NCBI GenBank assembly: GCA_010015745.1
Contig: ML978287.1
Span: forward strand, 16,193-80,192
Direction: 5' to 3'
DNA: 64,000 nt
From: Setomelanomma holmii
Lineage: Eukaryota > Ascomycota > Dothideomycetes > Pleosporales > Phaeosphaeriaceae
Below, one piece after another: positions 46,837 to 56,671 of the stretch (position 1 is the stretch's first letter; the number at the start of each line of letters is the position of its first letter). The translations under genes and the position numbers were made by a program. The notes beneath the pieces are model-generated. The model was not told the DNA's origin and did not search any database. It saw only the letters and a program-made list of their open reading frames with translations.

Positions 46837-47100
46837 TCGGGGTTCACAGTGGCGCTAAGAAGAAGACGCTAGACAGGGGGTCCTTGCTAGTGCGGCGCGT
46901 TCCTGCCCTCCAACGTGCATCGCGACGAAAGCTCCACAGTACTGAGAGCGCTGTGTCTGTCGCAGCACTCTCTCAATGCCCCTGCATACTTGAAAGTCTC
47001 TTCTCATACAAGCCCGCGTGCTTTATACCGTTATGAAGCGGTAGTTGCGACGATTGAGCCTTTGTTTGCGCCCGACGCGTCAGAGGCGAAGGCTTTCGAT
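46837..47100. promoter_or_regulatory. Divergent promoter TMA16/EXO1
   Basis: 264 bp between start codons, the shortest divergent gap in the window. An MCB-type ACGCGT is near 47080 (CGACGCGTCA), 20-30 bp upstream of the EXO1 ATG. That would fit G1/S control of a repair gene; this is an inference from the motif. Confidence 0.5.
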
Positions 47101-49362
47101 ATGGGCATCTCCGGTAGGTACTGCCGCCCACCTCTCGCAATATCACTGACAGCACTACAGGGCTTCTCCCGTTGCTCAAGTCAATCCACAAGCCATGCAA
47201 CCTCAAGAAGTTCGCAGGTCAAATTATTGGAGTCGATGCCTATGGCTGGCTGCATCGCGGCACGGCTGCCTGTGCCATTGACTTGGCGCTCGACAAGCCT
47301 ACGACCAAGTGCGCTACCACAGCTGCTCCTGATGAGTACAGACTAATTCAAGACCAGATATGTCGAGTTTTGCATGAACCGCGTCCGTATGCTGATCCAC
47401 TTCGGCATTACACCTTATATCATCTTCGATGGAGACAATCTGCCCAGCAAGGCTGGCACGGAAAAGGAGCGGCGAGACAAGAGGAAGGAAGGCAGGAGAC
47501 TCGGTCTCGAATTGCTGAAGGTTGGCAAGACGTCGCAGGCTCAATTGGAATTGCAAAAGGCCGTTGACGTCACACCGGAAATGGCACGAGCATTCATCGA
47601 GGAGCTGAAACACCACAACATTCAGTACATCGTCGCACCGTACGAGGCAGACTCTCAGATGGCCTACTTGGAGCGCAAGGGTATCATTGATGGCGTCTTA
47701 TCGGAAGACTCGGATCTCCTCGTCTTTGGTGTGAAGTGCTTGATCACAAAGCTTGACAAGTACGGCGACTGCGTGGAGGTCAATCGTAACCACTTCACCG
47801 CTTGTAGAGAGGTCAGCCTCGTGGGATGGTCTGACGCAGACTTCCGAAGGATGGCAATTTTGAGCGGTTGCGATTACTTACCCGGTATTGGTGGTCTTGG
47901 ACTGAAGACGGCGCATCGAATGCTTCGAAAGCACAAGACAGTCGATCGACTCGTCAAAGCAGCCCAGTTCGATGGCAAGCTCAAGGTCCCGCCTGGTTTC
48001 ATGGCAGACTTCGACCAGGCAGAGAAGACCTTTTTGTACCCATGGGTTTACTGTCCCATTGCGAAGAAACTGGTCAACCTTACTCCTCTGACTGAAGGAG
48101 TCAACATCGCGGACATGCCTTTCTTGGGTGAGGAAGTCCCTGCGGATCTTGCCGCTGGAGTTGCAAAGGGCGACTTGTATCCGCGCACAAAACTGCCAAT
48201 GACCATTTTGCAAAAGAAGAAACCTATGGGCAAGCCTCTGGCACCAGCACGTCGATCCTCAGCCACTGTCCAAACACCCGATCTGAAGGGCTCCAAACCC
48301 ATCGACTCTTTCTTCAAGCCAAGACGCACACCTTTGGCCGAACTCGATCCCAACTGCTTTACACCATCGCCAAGCCAACGTGCACTGCTCGAACAACAGC
48401 AGAACAACAGTGGCTGGGCAGCAGTGCCAGCCCCATTATCACGGTTACAGTCGTCGTCTACACTTCCCGGCACCGCACCTCATCCTGCAAGAAGAGCAAT
48501 TTCGGACCCAAGCGGTGGGAGACGATCTGCGCCAAATCCTTCTAAGAGACAGAGACTGTGCTCTGATCTTCCATACGACACACCTGCCGCAGGTTCGGGT
48601 GTCGTACGAAGTCATTTTTTCGCATCTGCAGCACCGGAGCCTAGTCCTTCGCTTCGTCCAAATAAGAACGGTCGCAGAAGTACGACTCAAGACTTTGAGT
48701 TATATTCGGACGACTCACTGCACGAAGCTATGGCAGAGGTCGCTGATCTGGAGGATGTTGCGTCGCAGCGCAAGAAGAAGCTGCGGATCTTCTCAGACAT
48801 CGTCGAGGTCACCACCGAGTCACAATCGACTGCTACCACGAGAGGTAGTACAGACCAGTCGCAAGAGACAAGGGGTACGCTCACACCAGCTTCCTCATGC
48901 GGCAGTCCAGTACATGAGACAGTTTTCAGTGCGGCTATTACCTCTCAGATGGACGAACTGCGAAGCCGATTCACTTACAAGGCAGCACCAACCTTTTCAA
49001 CACAACCTCCACATGCTGCAAAGCCCGCTGCAAAGACCGCTTCACACAGACGCAACACTGAAGCATGGATGCCCTCGCCACCTCGCCTTGATTCGGCTAC
49101 AAAGGGTAGTGTAGACACATTGCGTTGTGCTACTCCACCAGCTCCGAATGATGAGCCAGAAATCGATGACTCCGCCTGGGCGAAAATGGCAGCCGAAGTA
49201 GTCGTGGCTGCCAGCTCACCCCCGCCAATGACACCTAACAAGAGGAGACGATCCTCATTAAAGGGTAGCGAAGACCTTCTTGTACCCGACAGCGAGGCCG
49301 AGAGTGAATGTTCGCCGCGTAAACCAATGTTTAGCCTCGCACGATTTGCTTTTGCTGGTTGA
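47101..49362 (+). CDS. EXO1: Exonuclease 1 (5'-3' exonuclease/flap endonuclease)
   Basis: Exons 47101-47113, 47161-47308 and 47358-49362 give 721 aa. The spliced start MGISGLLPLLKSI is the canonical XPG-family N-terminus; metal-binding acids are in IGVDAYGWLH (Asp30), IIFDGDNLPSKAGTE, APYEADSQMAYLE, LSEDSDLLVFG and ILSGCDYLPGIGGLGLKTA, the last also the H2TH entry. The C-terminal half is disordered, with KPIDSFFKPRR (PIP-like, residues about 367-377) and a final PMFSLARFAFAG that may serve as a Mlh1-interacting motif. Exo1 acts in mismatch repair and double-strand-break resection. The 13-nt first exon is unusual but phase and protein fit. Confidence 0.95.
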
Positions 49363-49889
49363 AGCGCGCGGCAGTATGTCGTTGATCATATTTCTACAGC
49401 GAGCGAATCATTTGAAACCACGATGATGGCGTTTGGGTCCTACCTCATCACATTTTGAGCAGGGAGGCATGTATAACGAAAGCACTGAGCAGGCATGGCA
49501 CTTCGGCGTCTTTAGAGTATATATTCATTTTGTAGTATACGTTCAATACCCATTTGGCTACATTTTAGCCTGCGATTTCGCAATGCAGGCCATCTCAAAC
49601 GCACCACGCGAAGTACGAGAGTAAAAGCGAACACTTCTACCCCTGAACATTCGCAGGCGTGGGAACAAAGGGGCTTTGGGCCTAGTCAAGTGTCGTGTAT
49701 TGTACTAGGTGGCTTTGTCCCCATACCCGACGTCCGCATTCGGCATACCATCTCAGCACAAAGTATATAAACATCCTGCATGCCTTGTTTGAGCCACCCA
49801 ATCCTTGGGCATTTCAAGTAACAAGACTATTGAAAGACTCCCACACTCATCTGGTCCTTATTTCACGGATACAGCCCAAACTGAACACA
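49363..49889. other. Intergenic
   Basis: 527 bp. A TATA box (GTATATAAA, 49763-49771) lies 120 bp before the ATG at 49890. No other gene is seen. Confidence 0.5.
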
Positions 49890-50493
49890 ATGGCTCCAGG
49901 TCGCACTCAACCCAGCCGTTCAGCCAAAAAACACTAATAATTACAATGAGACACACCTTTCCAAGGTGGCCGAGGCGCCCCCACCAGCAGAGACAGGATC
50001 TGGAGGGAAACGTGCTGCCACAAAGAAGACGCCGATAAAGCCTGTGGCCAAAAAGCCTGCCCCTAAGAGGTCCGCGCCCAAGAAGCCTGTGACCAAGAAG
50101 CCCACCGCAAAGAAGAAGGCGACGACCAAGGAGAAGACGTCCAAGACTTCCGCAAAAACGAAAGAGACCAAAACGAACAAGGCCAACATCAGCAAGGTCA
50201 GAGAAGGTCGCGTCACTAAGACCAAGACTACCAAGAAAAAGGTTCCAACGCCCAGTCCAGAGCCAGAACCGGAATCAGAGTCGAGTCCAGAGCCAGAGAC
50301 GAAGACGAAAACACCGACCCCCAAGAGTGTGCCTTCCAGCCCAACCACAAAGAAGGCTCCCACGCCCAAGACAAAGACTCCAACACCCAAGTCTGGGCAC
50401 AAGAGCCCTCGCAAATCTCTAACTCCTAAGACAAGTCCAAAGGCCAAGGTCTCTGCTTCGCCTAAGCCTAAGAGTCCAATCAGGAAGAGGTAA
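49890..50493 (+). pseudogene. Histone-tail-like Lys/Pro/Thr-rich ORF with apparent +1 frameshift
   Basis: The TATA box and ATG at 49890 open a frame (MAPGRTQPSRSAKK) that stops after 15 codons, just after a run of six A (49926-49931). The next frame is open from there to 50493 and encodes 180 residues of KKPAPKRSAPKKPVTKKPTA-type sequence followed by SP/TP-rich repeats ending SPIRKR. One base fewer in the A run would join both parts into one ORF of about 200 aa. No splice pair fits the phase. It may be an H1-like or chromatin-associated protein. A homopolymer sequencing error, a true frameshift mutation or programmed shifting are all possible. Confidence 0.55.
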
Positions 50494-52230
50494 TAATCGT
50501 ATCTTCTTGCTCTCTATTTGCTGACATACGGCAGTTCGACCTCACCGAAGAAGAAAGAAGGAACGCTCACAATTTGGAGTCTCGGAGAGGAGAACAAACG
50601 GAAAGCAGAAGCGGCAAAGACGAAGGCGAAGGAGGACCACGACGGATCAGTCCCGTAAACTTCCATCGGCGATGGGGCGGATTCGAAAGGTGGAACGGCA
50701 ACTTTTTTTCTCTTCAATCATCGTAGCTGAATTATTCACCATTCTATAGTGCTTCAGAACATGTTGGAGAGTCTTTTCTCCAGTGTAGCTATGCGCTGGC
50801 CACACTGCCATAGGCCAAATTTGGTTGGCAGCGTACTTCAATGATGACACGAATATCGATATGATTGGCGACTGTGAAACGAGTGTGAAGTGGCTTCTTC
50901 GATCTTATCGCTCGTGCGTGATGAAGGAGGAATGGACATGCTGCAGCCAGGTACTTGCGACTACATCTGCGGCAAATGTAGCTCAGACTCGTTCTCCATG
51001 CATTGGGCGGCAGCTAGAGCCAGTTGAAAACGGCCGAAATCATCGATGGCACAGATCCAGGGCTGAGCCCGCAGGGACGGGTCAAATGTGCAGGCTTTGA
51101 ATCCTGGGGCGCCAAGCGTTGAAGATTGCGAAGGATTCGTGGCGGTCAAGGAGCGCGCTGAAAGCAAGCGATGAGCCGCATACACGTAATTGCTTCAAAG
51201 GACAAGATCTAGAGGTTTTGTTGGATAAGGCGGACGAAGAATAGCGATAAAACGCAAGGCCTTGTGGTTGAATAGATGCTCATGAACTACTTTTAGCACG
51301 TTCAAGGCTGCGTAAGCATGAGTTGCGAAAGGAACCTCCGTCATCACAGATCACACCACGCCATGCGATGTGCATCAATCCTTCAGTTCCACTCCCGCTC
51401 CCACACTCACCCTTGCGACTCGATCGCTGAACCAGTGGGCCCTGAGTCAAGCATTGCGACACCTGAATCGATGGCTGCTGGTGATTCACCAACCGCCTGA
51501 TCCGACGCGGGCTAGAGTTCGTCTTCAGAGTCAAGCGCAAGGGCCCGCTGGCCCGTCCAAGGTTTGCGACGACCACGACTGCGTCCGCCATCATGCCTCC
51601 CTAGAAGGATCACAGCCAGTCGCCGGCCGGCCCGAATGACTTTGCACCTTCCCCAGGCCCATCTTGACAGGCCAAGATGTGCCGCACGTGAAAACTGTGC
51701 AACGCGACACGCTCACCGTCCTCTACATGACAAACAACTGTCGATGGACATCATTCCGATCAAACGCACTGCATCGTCAGTCATCCGGCATCGCTACCAT
51801 TGGCTTGGTGAGTCACTCGGGCATGAGTAGGCGATCGATCAGCGAATGTACGACATAATCCGGAATTGGCATGTTTCCAGAATAACCACTGTCAAGCCAA
51901 GTCCTGCAGGAAATTGCAGCCAACGCGAGCCCTCTTTGGTCCGAATAACGGTTGCCTCTGCTTTGCGCCGAATCCCACCACTCACGGCCCCTGCGCGGTG
52001 GCTGTCAAAGCGAATAAGGTTTTCTAAGTGCGGGTGTCGCGCAAATACCGCCCCAAGCCATGTGTAGCTGACACACCATATATCACTCGGTGACGGGAGC
52101 ACAACCCGATCGGATTCACTCTTCACTGGCCTCACTTTCACCGCGCGAGGGAGTCTCAAAGGCCTCCGGCCTGCACTCCGACAATTCACTGATACTCGCT
52201 GCGTGACAGCGACAAACGCCATCCGAAACT
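50494..52230. other. Intergenic, unassigned
   Basis: 1.74 kb without a supported gene on either strand. Frames of 60-130 codons overlap each other and lack homology. The last 100 bp are the leader of the membrane protein at 52231. Confidence 0.5.
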
Positions 52231-53404
52231 ATGGTCATCGACTATCAGTCGTGGATCTCGCTCTATGTTTGCCTGGTATTGTCCATGCTGCTCATCGTCG
52301 TCCGCCTCATATTGCGAAAGGTTCGAGGGCAGAAGTTCACCGGCGGCGACTACTGGTGCATCATCACCTTCGTCTTCATACTGACGAGGCTGATCGCGAA
52401 CCATTACTTGCTGGTTTATGGCTCGACACGAAGTAAGCATCAGCTCTCCATGCGCGACTTGACATACTAACATTCTAACAGCCATGAAGACCGAAGCCGA
52501 GCGTAATCAATTGTTCAACGGTCAAAATGATGAGAAGCTGAGGCAAAGAGTGACCGGCAGCAAGCTCGTATTGTGCACGCGATCGGTCTTGATGTGCATG
52601 TAAGTGCAATCGGGCTGAATCTCGAGAAGTACGATTGACTGAATCCATGACAGATTGTGGAGCGCAAAGATGGCTGTTCTTGATCTGCTTGCACGACTGA
52701 TCATGAAGCTCCCATTCGAGAGGAAGCTGTTGTATGGCTTCCGGGCAGTCTTGGTGATGACCTTTGTCCCAGCCGTTGTCACCGTCTTTTCCGGATGTCG
52801 GCCTTTCTCTCTATACTGGCAGATTCGTCCAGATCCTGGTGAATGGTATGATCACACTGAGGTTCTAACTTCTATCTTTGCCGTATCTGACCAGCACAGT
52901 GTTCAAGGCAACGAGTGGATCTTCACGTACGAGGTCTGCAATATCTTGACCGATGTTCTTCTTATGGCGGTCCCGTTGACCCTGATCATGTCCACCAAGA
53001 TCGCTATCATGCAACGACTGCGGATCCTCCTGCTCTTTAGCATAGGAATATTCCTTATCAGCATCAGTATTATCCGAATTACGCAGGGAAAGAGCTCTAT
53101 CAAGCAGTCTGCTCATACCTTATGGGCATCACTCGAGGTCCTCTTTGGTACTATCGTCGCAGTTACGCCAACGATCTACGCCCTCGCTCACAACATCCGC
53201 GAAGAGACGTCGTATGGAAAGAGCCACCTGTCTACGAAACACGCGGGTAGTCGTACATTCCCTGGCAGCGTTGTCGACGGCGACAAGTACACCGCGCGAA
53301 TTTGGACGGAGCTGGACGACGGCGTGAGCAGGAGGGACGACACAAGTATCACCCAGATATTGGTCCACAAAGACACCACAGTCGAAACGTCACCGAAGTC
53401 ATGA
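52231..53404 (+). CDS. Rhodopsin/SAT4-domain integral membrane protein (PTH11-like superfamily)
   Basis: Exons 52231-52432, 52482-52599, 52654-52845 and 52900-53404 give 338 aa. Seven hydrophobic helices can be traced, with the family's GGDYWCIITFVFIL after helix 1, the LWSAKMAVLDLLARL helix, CRPFSLYW, then PGEC followed by NILTDVLLMAVPLTLI, and the basic cytosolic loop KIAIMQRLRILLLFSIG. Fungal SAT4/rhodopsin-like proteins sit in the plasma membrane; some (Pth11) sense surfaces, most are unstudied. The third intron (54 nt, GTATGA, TTCTAAC, CACAG) is stop-free and 3n. I accept it because splicing creates the conserved Cys in PGEC. The C-terminal tail is short. Confidence 0.85.
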
Positions 53405-53886
53405 TCCCCATAATTCCTCGCCGAGACAAGGAAACGTTTATGCAAGACGGTAATGAAAAACTTCTGATGACCTGTGCTTTGGATTTCTTCATATTCGCTC
53501 TTTCGAGTGCATCCATCAACTTACTGTAGCCCAGCCTCAGCCATGCTCGTCCATCCCACCAGAATCTAGCATCACGCTGGCGCCAATATCGACATATTCA
53601 AGGACTGCCGCACACATCTTGCCCACCTACATGATCTGATCTCCAAGCCCGTCCGTCAAAGCCTTGTTCTGTGGGGCAAAGATCAACGAATGAAGCATGG
53701 TTCTTCAGCGCCATTGTGCGCATGTTCGGAATTATCTTGCCCCTTTGTCAACATGAACGTTCTCGAGGTTCACTAACATGAATATTGTGAGCCAGAATCT
53801 ACTTAAATCATGGCCGCCTGCTCTCGAACAGTGTCAGAATCACACAAAGTTCCTACTACTTATCTCATCGCGAAACAACGAAAGTT
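53405..53886. other. Intergenic
   Basis: 482 bp. An alternative ATG at 53810 opens an overlapping 129-codon frame that I judge spurious. Nothing else is seen. Confidence 0.45.
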
Positions 53887-54498
53887 ATGCTCGGACAACC
53901 ACCCAAAAAGGTCGTTTGCCGCTGGCCCTTCGGTAGCCCACTCGCAGCTACGGACGAGGACTTCAAAGGATGCAAATTCACCTCTTGCATCCCATGCGAT
54001 CCGGAAGATCGACTCCCACCGAAACCCGCTGTCACCAAGCCAAAGCGCGCACGCAAGTCAGAGGCGCAAAAGCTCATGGAGGAAGCTCAAGCATGGGATG
54101 CTGGACATCAGTGCCGTGACCAACATCGATTTCGGACTGGCTTCATTTCTCCAGGAAAGTACAACGAAACTCGATTGTGTCGCAATTCAGCGGGCTTGAA
54201 GCTGAACCGTGAGCGCCGCCTGCCCAAAATTACAGTTCCAAGGGGCACGAATTTCATTGAGGCAGTGATACTCGGTCGACCCGGATACCATACCCTCCAT
54301 TCGCCACCATCATATGCTAAGGAGAAAAGAAAGGTTCAGAAGAGTGTGAGGAAGAAGACTAAAGCGAAGAAGATTCGCACTGTTGTGAAGAAGAAGGCGC
54401 CCGTGAAGGTGGATTCTAATTCTGGATCGGAGTTGGACTTGATCGGAGTCGGTTCTGATTCTGATTCTGATTCTGACTTTGTCGTGACGTGCGGCTAA
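53887..54498 (+). CDS. Basic orphan protein with acidic Ser-Asp tail
   Basis: Single exon, 203 aa, from ATG at 53887. The N-terminal third has spaced Cys residues (VCRWPFG, CKFTSCIPCDPEDR, later CRDQHRF and RLCRNSAG). The middle is basic (KEKRKVQKSVRKKTKAKKIR), and the end has GSDSDSDSDSDF from a GATTCT repeat (about 54448-54477). There is no signal peptide. The charge pattern suggests a nuclear protein and the Cys pattern a possible metal site, but I recognise no family. It could be lineage-specific. A spliced longer N-terminus is possible. Confidence 0.55.
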   Translation: MLGQPPKKVVCRWPFGSPLAATDEDFKGCKFTSCIPCDPEDRLPPKPAVTKPKRARKSEAQKLMEEAQAWDAGHQCRDQHRFRTGFISPGKYNETRLCRNSAGLKLNRERRLPKITVPRGTNFIEAVILGRPGYHTLHSPPSYAKEKRKVQKSVRKKTKAKKIRTVVKKKAPVKVDSNSGSELDLIGVGSDSDSDSDFVVTCG

Positions 54499-54617
54499 AT
54501 CAAAGGGACCCGAAAAGTCAACAGGATCTGAAAGTGCGATATATCTGCTGTCACGCTTCAGGCGTTGAACTTCTACTGTACAGAGCCTAACCCGCTTGTG
54601 CGGCTTGATGTATCTAA

Positions 54618-55925
54618 TTACTTCTTCTCATCCGGCGGTGGCAGCATAACCACATACTCCCTCTCGCTACCCGCAAACTTCAAGATATCCTTGTCCCGCA
54701 ATTCAAAGTACCGGTTTGCTTCAATGTCTTCGCCATTGAGCTCTGTGCCATTACTGCTCTCCAGATCGATGATATATGGTTTGACCTTTCCTCTCGTGCT
54801 TTTCACGCCAAACTCATCTTCCACGGTTTTCTGAATGTACCTGAATTGTATGACGGCGTGTTGACCGCTCGAGCTTGGGTGTTCTAGGACGTAGTCCACG
54901 ACCTCCTGGGCGCGTCCTAGCAACCAGCAGCTCTTTTGCCATAGTTCGATCGTGTCCACCACGTCATCGCCTTTGAACACGAAGATGCGCCAGGGTTGAG
55001 ATGGGGAGGGCTTGCGAGCCTCTGGCGGCTCGTTGTATTTGAGTGATATTTTGGTGCCCTCGACACGGTTGGCCGCCTTCGCCAATGCTCCTGTTGGCTT
55101 GAAGTTAGGCCTCTCCTTGTCGGGTGGCGCGCCACCATACTTCGACGGCGGCTGTGCAAAGTCGTCGAGGCCGCGGAATGATACTTCTTGAGAGGGCAGG
55201 GGCTGCTTGACGCGCTTGTGTGGAGACGCCGATCGTGAGCGGGACGTTGATCGAGTTTGTCGCGGTCGCTTCGGTGGTGGAGATGTTGATAGAGAGGGAG
55301 ACCGAGTTCGGTGCTTGGAGGAGCGGATGGGGAGCGGATAGCGAGTGCGGCGTGCGTCCTTCGACCTGTCCCTACGCTTCCTTTCTTTCGATCTCGAGCG
55401 GTCTCTTCTGCTGTGTCGGTCCCTTGACCGATCTCGCCCCAACTCTCTGGTTGAGCGCTTGTCCTTGTCTCTCGACCGCTCTCTCCGCCTATCCTTGGAG
55501 CGGTCGCGCCGCCGGTCTCTCGAGCGACTCCTCTTTCCTCCCCGGGCTCGCCGTCTGTCGCGAGAGCGATCTCGCTTGCTGTCGTGTGATTTGTCACGCT
55601 TCTGTTCCCTGGATGCCTCCCGTGGTCTCCTATACGGCTCTGGGGAGGACTCTCGGTTGCTGGCGCGGGCGCTTGCTGTAGGCGGCACAGCATTGGGCTT
55701 GCGGTCTCTTGATAGGTCTCTTGGTCGGGACTCTCTCGATCTGCTTCTGCGCCGTCGATCGGGCACTAGAGATAGTTTCTTCCGTGCTTGCTCTGACCCG
55801 TTCTTCACGGACCTCTCGCGACTACGGCTACGGCTCCTGTTGCGCTGTGGTGTGCCATTCTTTCCTACCGCCAGCTGCTGCGTCAACAGCCTGCGCGCAC
55901 TGAATGGGGACAAATCCTTCGCCAT
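54618..55925 (-). CDS. PML1: FHA-domain splicing factor of the RES complex (Pml1/SNIP1)
   Basis: Single exon, 435 aa. Residues 1-250 are an RS-type disordered region full of SR, RD and DR pairs; a conserved strip follows (KPTGALAKAANRVEGTKISL, then KYNEPPEARKPS). The C-terminal FHA domain (about 290-430) shows WRIFVFKGDDVVDTIEL, SCWLLGRA, SSSGQHAVIQFR and IIDLESSNGTELNG, with the phosphopeptide-binding Arg, Ser-His and Asn-Gly-Thr motifs. Pml1 with Bud13 and Snu17/Ist3 forms the RES complex that aids splicing and nuclear pre-mRNA retention. The Arg/Ser-rich half is expanded relative to yeast Pml1 and resembles animal SNIP1. Confidence 0.93.
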   Translation of the reverse strand: MAKDLSPFSARRLLTQQLAVGKNGTPQRNRSRSRSRERSVKNGSEQARKKLSLVPDRRRRSRSRESRPRDLSRDRKPNAVPPTASARASNRESSPEPYRRPREASREQKRDKSHDSKRDRSRDRRRARGGKRSRSRDRRRDRSKDRRRERSRDKDKRSTRELGRDRSRDRHSRRDRSRSKERKRRDRSKDARRTRYPLPIRSSKHRTRSPSLSTSPPPKRPRQTRSTSRSRSASPHKRVKQPLPSQEVSFRGLDDFAQPPSKYGGAPPDKERPNFKPTGALAKAANRVEGTKISLKYNEPPEARKPSPSQPWRIFVFKGDDVVDTIELWQKSCWLLGRAQEVVDYVLEHPSSSGQHAVIQFRYIQKTVEDEFGVKSTRGKVKPYIIDLESSNGTELNGEDIEANRYFELRDKDILKFAGSEREYVVMLPPPDEKK

Positions 55926-56667
55926 TTCTCAGCCTCCTTCTCCGGACGGACAAGGCGACATGCACAATATGTGATGCCAGGGAGCAGTGTCCAGACTCCG
56001 ATCAGCTCGCGTGCGACAGTGAGCGAGGCTTGCCGTGGGGTCGTAATGGCTGCTGATGCACAACGCACGCCTGATCCAATTCAGAACTATACCCGACTAT
56101 AGCATTATGCGCCGAGCCAACTTGTGCAGTCTCGCTCGTTATAGTTGTGTCAAAAGATTAGTTTGGCATCGACCGCAAAGAAGCGTTGACGGTGGTTTGA
56201 AAGTTCACCAAGAAAATCGCGGGTCCAAGCTCCATGCTCATGCACAAAACATCACCGGCGCTACTACTCCTCTCACTCCCACCATTCGCCCACGCCGCAA
56301 TGAAATGTCTCGAATCGGCCCCAAAGCGCTTATGCGACGGTTCAACATCGCCTCCCCGCCATTCGGATATTCTGGCCCCTGTCAGCATGTGTGCCTACAG
56401 TCATGGAAAACGGCGTGGCTCTCCTAGTGCGACCCGAAACCTTGTGAAAGCGGAATTATGAACACGATAGACGCCCAGCACTTCATAGCATACCAATATA
56501 CTCTGCTAGCAGCTCTGAGTACTCCTTGCATGCTATTCCCATACCTTCTTCCTCTGCTCCTGACGCGAATGATCTTTCGCGTCTTCTGTCGTTTCTGTCG
56601 CGTGTCCTGTCTCAATGCCTCCTATCCTGCTTAGCCCTTGAGCGCGAGAGCGCGCGCGCATGTCGCA
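55926..56667. promoter_or_regulatory. Divergent intergenic region with overlapping uORF
   Basis: 742 bp between PML1 and the coiled-coil gene. At its end ATG 56660 opens a 3-codon uORF (Met-Ser-Gln-stop) whose TGA (56669-56671) overlaps the main ATG (56668-56670) as AATGA. No other gene is credible. Confidence 0.55.
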
Positions 56668-56671
56668 ATGA
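56660..56671 (+). promoter_or_regulatory. 3-codon uORF overlapping the main start
   Basis: ATG TCG CAA TGA; the stop overlaps the main start codon by two bases (ATGA). This arrangement can support reinitiation or leaky scanning. Whether the transcript includes it is not known from sequence. Confidence 0.5.

Noticed and set aside
53810..54199. 129-codon ORF overlapping the basic orphan
   Set aside because: The other frame (53887-54498) is longer and has structured charge and Cys patterns; this one looks like its shadow.
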